A stretch of 48,094 bases of DNA from Candidatus Sulfobium mesophilum (GTDB lineage: Bacteria; Nitrospirota; Thermodesulfovibrionia; Thermodesulfovibrionales; UBA6898). Under the pieces are notes generated by a model, which was not told the DNA's origin, searched no databases, and saw only the letters and a program-made list of their open reading frames with translations. Position 1 is the stretch's first letter; every line of letters starts with the position of its first letter. Of the stretch, positions 43,012-48,094 are shown in pieces. The translations under genes and the position numbers were made by a program. Location of the stretch: positions 1 through 48,094 of the forward strand of contig OUUY01000013.1 of the NCBI GenBank assembly GCA_900302705.1, read 5' to 3'.

Positions 43012-44016
43012 GTGCAAAGAATCACAGCGGCTATTGCCTTTCCGTTGTTATCAGCAGCGGCCATAATAATAATTTTAGCAGCGCTTCCGGCTTGCAGGAA
43101 ATCTGCAAAAAAGGCATTTGTTGTCGGTTATGTAAACCCCAACCCTGAAAATGAATTGAGTGCTCAATCGTTCCTGCAGAGCATGTCCAAATACGGGTAT
43201 GTCAAAGGCCAGAACATATCATACATTCGTTCTGAAACCAAAGATAAAGCCCGCATAGAGAATGACCTTAGGGAAATGGTGGCTAAAAAAGTCGATCTTA
43301 TCTTTACCTTAACGACCCCCGCCGCCACAATGGCAAAGAAGATCACGGAAGGAACGGGCATACCGGTCGTATTTGTCATGTACGACTCCGTCGGATCAGG
43401 AGTTGTTAAGAGACTGGTCGGACACGGAGAAAATATCACCGGCGTTCAACTTGCAGGCAGTACTCCGAAGGCATTGGAATGGCTGCTTGCTATCCAGCCG
43501 CAGGCCAAACACATTTTTGTACCGGTCTGTTTCGACACGGGAGCTGCTTCTCTTAGTCTGAGAGATTTGAAGCAGGGGGCTGCGAAACTGGGCATCAGAC
43601 TGACTGTCGGTAAAGTAGCCACAGTAGAGGAACTCCGGGCGTCGCTGTCTGAGATGCCGGCGGACGTCGATGCGATCTTTATGATACGCTCCTGGCTTGT
43701 AGGTTGCAACTTCAAGGTGGTCCACGATCAGGCCGTGAAAAGAAAAATTCCGGTAGTCTCGGCAGGACAAGTCCATTTTGACAACGGGCTTATCCTTTCC
43801 TATGGACCACGAGATGATCGCGTAGGTCAGCAAGCGGCCCGTCTGGCCGACCGAATACTCGGTGGAACACCGGCCGCCAACCTCCCGGTTGAGACGTCGG
43901 AGTTTTTCCTTGGAATCAACCTGAGGGCGGCGCGGCTAATAGGGTTTTCTATACCGCGCGACATCCTGCAGCAGGCGGACTTCATTATACGGGAACGGCA
44001 GAATCATCCAAATTAA
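43012..44016 (+). CDS. ABC_sub_bind-family lipoprotein 3 (orphan binding protein)
   Basis: 334 aa from GTG 43012. Lipobox IILAALPAC. It shares the layout of the two - strand lipoproteins and is closest to lipoprotein 1: VVGYVNPNPENELSAQSF, YVKGQNISYIRSETKDK, TTPAATMAKKITEGTGIP, ITGVQLAGSTPKALEWLL, MIRSWLVGCNF, FFLGINLRAARLIGFSIP. The frame is intact although the flanking genes are broken. A heme-sensor kinase pseudogene follows 12 bp later, repeating the binding-protein-plus-kinase arrangement seen twice on the other strand. No transporter genes nearby. Confidence 0.87.
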   Translation: MQRITAAIAFPLLSAAAIIIILAALPACRKSAKKAFVVGYVNPNPENELSAQSFLQSMSKYGYVKGQNISYIRSETKDKARIENDLREMVAKKVDLIFTLTTPAATMAKKITEGTGIPVVFVMYDSVGSGVVKRLVGHGENITGVQLAGSTPKALEWLLAIQPQAKHIFVPVCFDTGAASLSLRDLKQGAAKLGIRLTVGKVATVEELRASLSEMPADVDAIFMIRSWLVGCNFKVVHDQAVKRKIPVVSAGQVHFDNGLILSYGPRDDRVGQQAARLADRILGGTPAANLPVETSEFFLGINLRAARLIGFSIPRDILQQADFIIRERQNHPN

Positions 44017-44028
44017 ATAGCGCACCCA

Positions 44029-45868
44029 ATGAGGTCTTCAGGAATGCAGCCGGCCAAAACCATTCATTTTAAGGGCATGAATTTCGCGACAGGCATCGCA
44101 GGATCGCTCACTGCGAAGATTGTGATTATACTGGGATTGCTTATCACCGTCGGGGGCGGCATCTTCTGGTATATATCCATCAGGACCGATGAAAAGAACC
44201 TGATGGATAATACGATAACCTTCATGTCGTCCTTCTCTGAGGTGGTGAAAAAGAGCGTCAGAAACGATATGCTTCCTTATCGTCGGGAGGACATCCAAAG
44301 GACCCTTGAGTCTATCGGAGCTTCCGAATCAATAGCAAAGGTACAGATTTTTGACGCGAAGGGAATGATATTTTATTCCTCCGACAGAGAAGGCATCGGT
44401 CATCGGGCAGATCATGATTCATAGGCCTGTGTTGGCTGTCATAAAGGCCCTGGCGGTCCCAGGGAGTCGCTTTTGACAGAAAAACGATGGAGCATCTACA
44501 CTGATCCTAAAGGGTTGAGGATGCTAAGTTTCGTCGATCCGATTTACAACGAGCCTGACTGCTTCAGGGCTGCGTGCCACTCACATAACAAAGACCAGAA
44601 GGTCCTTGGCATAATGACCACGGACTTCTCACTCTTTCCGATTGACATGAAGATCAGGCGGCAGATAATCGGCAATTAGTTACGTCTCCTTGTTTTTCTC
44701 GCAGTTACCGGCTCCATACTTTACTTTGTCCTATGGCGGTTTGTTCTCAGACCGGTGACGTGTCTTTCTGAAGGCATGGAAAACGTTGCAGCGGGAGACT
44801 TATCACAGAGTCGCGGCAACCTCGTCTGATGAGATCGGCAGACTGACCAATACATTCAATGCAATGACCGAGGAACTGAACTATGCACGGAAGAAGATGC
44901 AAAAATGGACACAGAGTCTTGAGGAAGAAGTGAAGAAGAAGACGAAAGAAATATTGAAGACCCAAGGTAAACTCATTCAGGCTGAAAAGATGGCGGCCCT
45001 CGGCAGAATTACCGCAGACATTGCCCATGAGATAAGAAACCCTCTTACTGCACTGGGAGAATTCGGACGCCGGCTTCAGAAGGTATCTTCTTCAGAGAAG
45101 GAAAAGGAATACTCGGATATTATAGTGTCCGAGGTGCACAGACTGGAGCAGATACTGAGGGATGTGATGACCTTTTCACGGGATGTCAAGACATGCTTTG
45201 AGAAGATGCCTGTCACGGATATGGTAAAGGACTGTGTTTTGACCTTTTCCGCACTCTGCGAGGAGCATGGCATCACTATTGACGCCAGGTACGGCACTAG
45301 CCTGCCAGTTCTTGTCGACAGAGGGCAGGCAGCGCAGGCGATAAAAAATCTCATATCAAATGCGATTGATGTTATGACAAACGGGGGCAGCCTCTTAGTG
45401 ACCACCTCTTTGGAAAGACTTTACGATGCACCTTTTGTTGCCGCATATATCGGATACCGGGCCTGGCATCCCAGCGGAGCGGCTACCTCTCATTTTCGAG
45501 CCGTTTCATACGACCAAGGAAATAGGCCGTGGTACAGGGCTCGGGCTTTCGATCAGAAGGAAGATCATAGAAGAGCACGGGGGCTTCATTAAGGCGGAGA
45601 ACAGGAAAGCAGGGGGCTTAGAGCGAGCCTATACTTCCCTTATCAAAGCGAGGAGGGCTTCTCCAAAATACCCTACTGGGAATTCATGGGGTGCGGGAGG
45701 AATATAGGAAAAGAGGTGATTTGCCATGCATATCCGCATTTTGGACGGGTCTGTTGGGTGGTCGGAGGGACTTGTTGCGAAGGCAAGATCCAGGGTACCT
45801 TTGCGCAAAAGTGGCATGACTGCAGGAGCTGAGGATTCTTTAAGAAAGTCGTGACAGGGGCAACTTGA
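44029..45868 (+). pseudogene. heme-sensor histidine kinase with two-CW tail, multiply disrupted
   Basis: TM1 and a periplasmic domain like that of the 2.9 kb cyclase (MIFYSSDREG, CVGCH, PIYNEPDC, CFRAACH) run in one frame, interrupted by TAG at 44422 and TAG at 44677. TM2 (LVFLAVTGSILYFVLW) and HAMP follow. A base is lost near 44806; the kinase core (ADIAHEIRNPLTALGEFGRR, IKNLISNAIDVM) continues in a second frame. A further shift near 45450 precedes ISDTGPGIPAERLPLIFEPF and GTGLGLSI. The end reads YWEFMGCGRN, VCWVVGGTCCEGKIQGTF, a two-CW-like zinc-ribbon tail, itself broken near 45830. Clearly non-functional as sequenced. Confidence 0.82.
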
Positions 45869-46440
45869 CCGAAAACAACTGCCAGATGTGCGGCAGTGAT
45901 AATTCGGCTAACATCCTAATCAGCGCTTTGACGACGGGGCAATTCAGAAGGATGTTGCAAAGTAAAGGAATCATAACGTGTCCGCCCTTTTGGGGTGAAG
46001 GCGAACAGGCCGGAACGGGCAGGCCTTATCCCTCTTTCATACTTAAGTGTACTATCAAAGGGCGATTAATAACGATAATATGTTGCATGGAATACCAGTA
46101 AACCAGGCGGAAACCCGGACAGTTCTTCCAACCGGCGGACATCCATGTCGAGTACCAGGGGACCGACGGACTTGGCTCAGGCAGGAACCGGACGGATTGA
46201 TCAACTGCACAGACAGAGACCAATCCTTGAATAGCGATGACAGGAAGTTCTACACTGTCGACCAAATCAACATAGCTTCCGGCCTTTTCAAAATCGGGTC
46301 CAGCGTTTCAGGAGGCAATCTATTCAACGGTCTGACCGACTGGATAAAATGGCGGGATGCGGTTCAATAATTTTAAACGAGCCAGCGGCTTTTTTGCCTC
46401 GGCTTTCATAATGCTATGATTCCGCATGAAGCTGAGTAGT
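45869..46440. other. unassigned degenerate region
   Basis: About 570 bp of short open stretches on the + strand that I cannot assign. One 107-codon frame (46047-46370) ends FYTVDQINIASGLFKIG and DWIKWRDAVQ, which looks like a real protein tail, while earlier parts are broken. Probably a decayed gene following the kinase pseudogene. A small hairpin AGCC/GGCT followed by TTTTTT lies at 46380-46396. Confidence 0.4.
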
Positions 46441-46470
46441 TTCCATTACTTATATCCGGGTGATCGCAAA

Positions 46471-46548
46471 AAATAGCTATTTCCCCTCCCTCTTAATTGG
46501 CTAATTATAGCCACTTTGCCCCTTGCTTTGCGAAGAATACACTATAAG
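46471..46548 (+). promoter_or_regulatory. recurrent upstream element, copy G
   Basis: AAATAGCTATTTCCCCTCCC, then TTGGCTAATTATAGCCACTT, then about 18 bp to AATACACTATAAG (46536-46548). It shares the downstream word AGAGGCAGAATCT with copy B. It precedes the last NHL gene. Confidence 0.66.
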
Positions 46549-46639
46549 AGGCAGAATCTGAGTCGCAGGGAATGAATTTGCGCATATGCAGAAGGGTCCG
46601 AAGAAACAGAGAATGAACTTAAAGATCGTGAGGATATAT

Positions 46640-48094
46640 ATGTCTAGCCGCAGGCCTGGTAAGAGCAAAGGGCTTTTTATAAAAAGATTTGCCTTTCTTC
46701 TATCCTTTGTCATTCTTGTCCTGGGATTCCAGCTCGGATCGGCATACAGCGCTTCGCTCACGGCAAATTATAGCGGCGAGATCTTGACTAACAATGGGGA
46801 ACCCATAAGGCTTGCAATAGATCCCGCCACCGGCCATATTTTTGTCACTTCCCCTTCGTCGGGAAGCATTCTTGAATATGACCAGATGGGCTCCGAATTG
46901 GGCGCGATAACCCGTTTTACGAGTCCGTTGGCTATTGCGGCCGACGGCAACGGCCGTTTGTTCGTGGGCGATTCGAATACCGGAAGCGTTGATGTTACCG
47001 ACCTTAGCGGCAATCACCTTTATTACCTGGGCGGCGGCAGCGGCAAGTTCGGCCTCCCCGGAGACATTGCGGTGTCGCAGAGCGGCAGTGTATTCGTGAC
47101 CGACAGTCAAAACAATCTGGTTGGAGTTTATAACGCTACCACGGGTGCTTACCGGTTTTCTTTCGGGACGTACGGCTCCGGCAATGGTCAGTTCAACTTT
47201 CCTACCGGCATAGCGTGTGACGATGCTGATCAGGAAGTATATGTAGTTGATCAGGTGAACGGCAGAATTGAGGTTTTCAATTTCACGGGCGCTTACAAGA
47301 GGAGTATATTTGACAACGGCGGTATACTGACGCGGGCGCAGGGGATATCCGTCTCGGACGGATTCGTTTATGTGACAGACGCGTATCAGAGCAGCGTCGA
47401 AGTGTTTGACACGAGTGGAACATTTATTACCCTGATCGGTTCGTTCGGCTCAGATGCCGGACAACTGAGGATTCCGATGGATGTGGCGATCGACGGATCC
47501 AACTTATTTGTTGCGAACTCTGATAATAGGCGGATCGAGAAGTTCGCGATCTCTTTTTCTCACTCGATTTCCGGGACTGTGAAGACATCGGGCGGTGCTG
47601 CTGTTCCGGGAGTTGCTGTGACGCTCGCCGCAACGGGTGTGACCAATACGACCACTACGAACTCCAACGGCAACTTTACATTCACCGACGTTAACCCCGG
47701 CACCTATACCCTGACTGCTTCTGCAACAGGGGTTATCTTTACCAGTACGCCGAGCCCTCTGGTTGTCACGGTGACTTCTTCGGACCTAACCGGAAATAAC
47801 TTTACTGCGGCAACTTATTCAATATCTGGTACTGTGATGTCATCTGGTGCAGGCCTCTCGGGAGTGGCAATTAGTTTGACCGGCACGAGCGTTAATGGGA
47901 GCACAGTAACAAAGTCCGCCACAACCGACAGCACCGGCGCATACACGGTTGCCGATGTCCTGCCCGGCACTTATACGTTGACTCCGAGCAAGACAGGCTG
48001 TGCCTTTACACCGGCTGCTCCGACCGTGACGGTAGGCAGCGCGAACATTGCCCAGGACTATGCGACGATCGTCTATAACGTGACCGGGTATTTG
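46640..48094 (+). CDS. secreted NHL-propeller protein with carboxypeptidase-regulatory-like repeats (cut by window end)
   Basis: Open for 485 codons to the window edge. ATG 46640 has GAGGAT six nt upstream; in-frame ATGs at 46613 and 46586 are alternatives. Signal peptide core FAFLLSFVILVLGFQLGSAYS. Six NHL-type blades (IFVTSPSSGSILEYD, LFVGDSNTGSVDVTD, VFVTDSQNNLVGVYN, VYVVDQVNGRIEVFN, VYVTDAYQSSVEVFD, LFVANSDNRRIEKFA) are followed by two Thr/Ser-rich beta-sandwich repeats (ISGTVKTSGGAAVPGVAVTL, FTFTDVNPGTYTLTASATG; ISGTVMSSGAGLSGVAISL, YTVADVLPGTYTLTPS) of carboxypeptidase-D-regulatory type. It is an intact paralogue of the truncated 41.9 kb gene. Probably surface-exposed; longer homologues may carry hemes beyond the edge. 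Confidence 0.85.
   Translation, partial: MSSRRPGKSKGLFIKRFAFLLSFVILVLGFQLGSAYSASLTANYSGEILTNNGEPIRLAIDPATGHIFVTSPSSGSILEYDQMGSELGAITRFTSPLAIAADGNGRLFVGDSNTGSVDVTDLSGNHLYYLGGGSGKFGLPGDIAVSQSGSVFVTDSQNNLVGVYNATTGAYRFSFGTYGSGNGQFNFPTGIACDDADQEVYVVDQVNGRIEVFNFTGAYKRSIFDNGGILTRAQGISVSDGFVYVTDAYQSSVEVFDTSGTFITLIGSFGSDAGQLRIPMDVAIDGSNLFVANSDNRRIEKFAISFSHSISGTVKTSGGAAVPGVAVTLAATGVTNTTTTNSNGNFTFTDVNPGTYTLTASATGVIFTSTPSPLVVTVTSSDLTGNNFTAATYSISGTVMSSGAGLSGVAISLTGTSVNGSTVTKSATTDSTGAYTVADVLPGTYTLTPSKTGCAFTPAAPTVTVGSANIAQDYATIVYNVTGYL

Noticed and set aside
44422-44679. Amber codon read-through or pyrrolysine use at two TAG codons
   Set aside because: The same gene has several frameshifts further on, and all other genes looked at here end normally, some on TAG. 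Simple decay explains it.

Overview
The window is dense bacterial DNA of roughly 50% GC. It is dominated by multiheme c-type cytochromes, periplasm-facing sensor kinases, c-di-GMP enzymes and NHL-propeller proteins. Purine-rich Shine-Dalgarno sites, cysteine-bearing PAS domains, doubled CXXCH cytochromes, PAS-LuxR regulators and orphan substrate-binding proteins beside kinases point to an anaerobic metal- or sulfur-respiring lineage of the Nitrospirota / Desulfobacterota / Desulfuromonadota kind. The exact taxon cannot be fixed from the sequence alone. I see no tRNA, rRNA, CRISPR array, phage or intact transposase gene.

Layout. (1) 1-2.5 kb: an M1-peptidase-like gene running off the edge, translationally coupled to a PD40 (TolB-like) propeller lipoprotein, plus two small hypothetical genes. 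(2) 2.9-15.1 kb, a regulatory block on the + strand: a heme-sensor PAS-PAS-GGDEF protein with an octaheme cytochrome, a receiver-kinase lacking the phospho-accepting His, a dCache-HAMP-PAS-PAS HisKA_2 kinase, a REC-PAS-LuxR regulator, a PAS-PAS-GAF-HD-GYP protein and a GAF-PAS-LuxR regulator. (3) 15.4-26.5 kb, a putative extracellular electron-transfer cluster: two tandem tetraheme cytochromes, a SurA/PpiC-like isomerase, an outer-membrane beta-barrel, an NHL lipoprotein, a third tetraheme, a seven-plus-one-heme and a nine-heme cytochrome, and a second NHL lipoprotein. (4) 26.9-29.5 kb: a compact three-gene operon of membrane kinase, receiver protein with a HEPN-like C terminus, and single-span OmpA/MotB-like protein. 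(5) 29.8-31.9 kb: a GGEEF protein. (6) 32-41.5 kb, - strand: two modules of orphan periplasmic binding proteins beside HisKA_2 kinases (one module frameshifted), then a REC-PAS-HK-REC hybrid. (7) 41.9-46.4 kb: a decaying segment with a truncated NHL gene, a cytochrome fragment, an intact ABC_sub_bind lipoprotein and a heme-sensor kinase pseudogene. (8) 46.6 kb to the end: a secreted NHL protein with carboxypeptidase-regulatory-like repeats.

The strongest unexplained signal is non-coding. A roughly 75-bp element (TAGCTATTT ... CTCCCT ... GGCTATTTTGAGCTACT, then about 16-21 bp, then an AT-rich -10-like box) recurs at least eight times in this window. It always lies on the + strand upstream of genes for cytochromes, PpiC, NHL proteins or c-di-GMP enzymes. 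It looks like the shared control region of one regulon linking c-di-GMP signalling to the electron-transfer genes; the two LuxR-type regulators encoded here are natural candidates to bind it.
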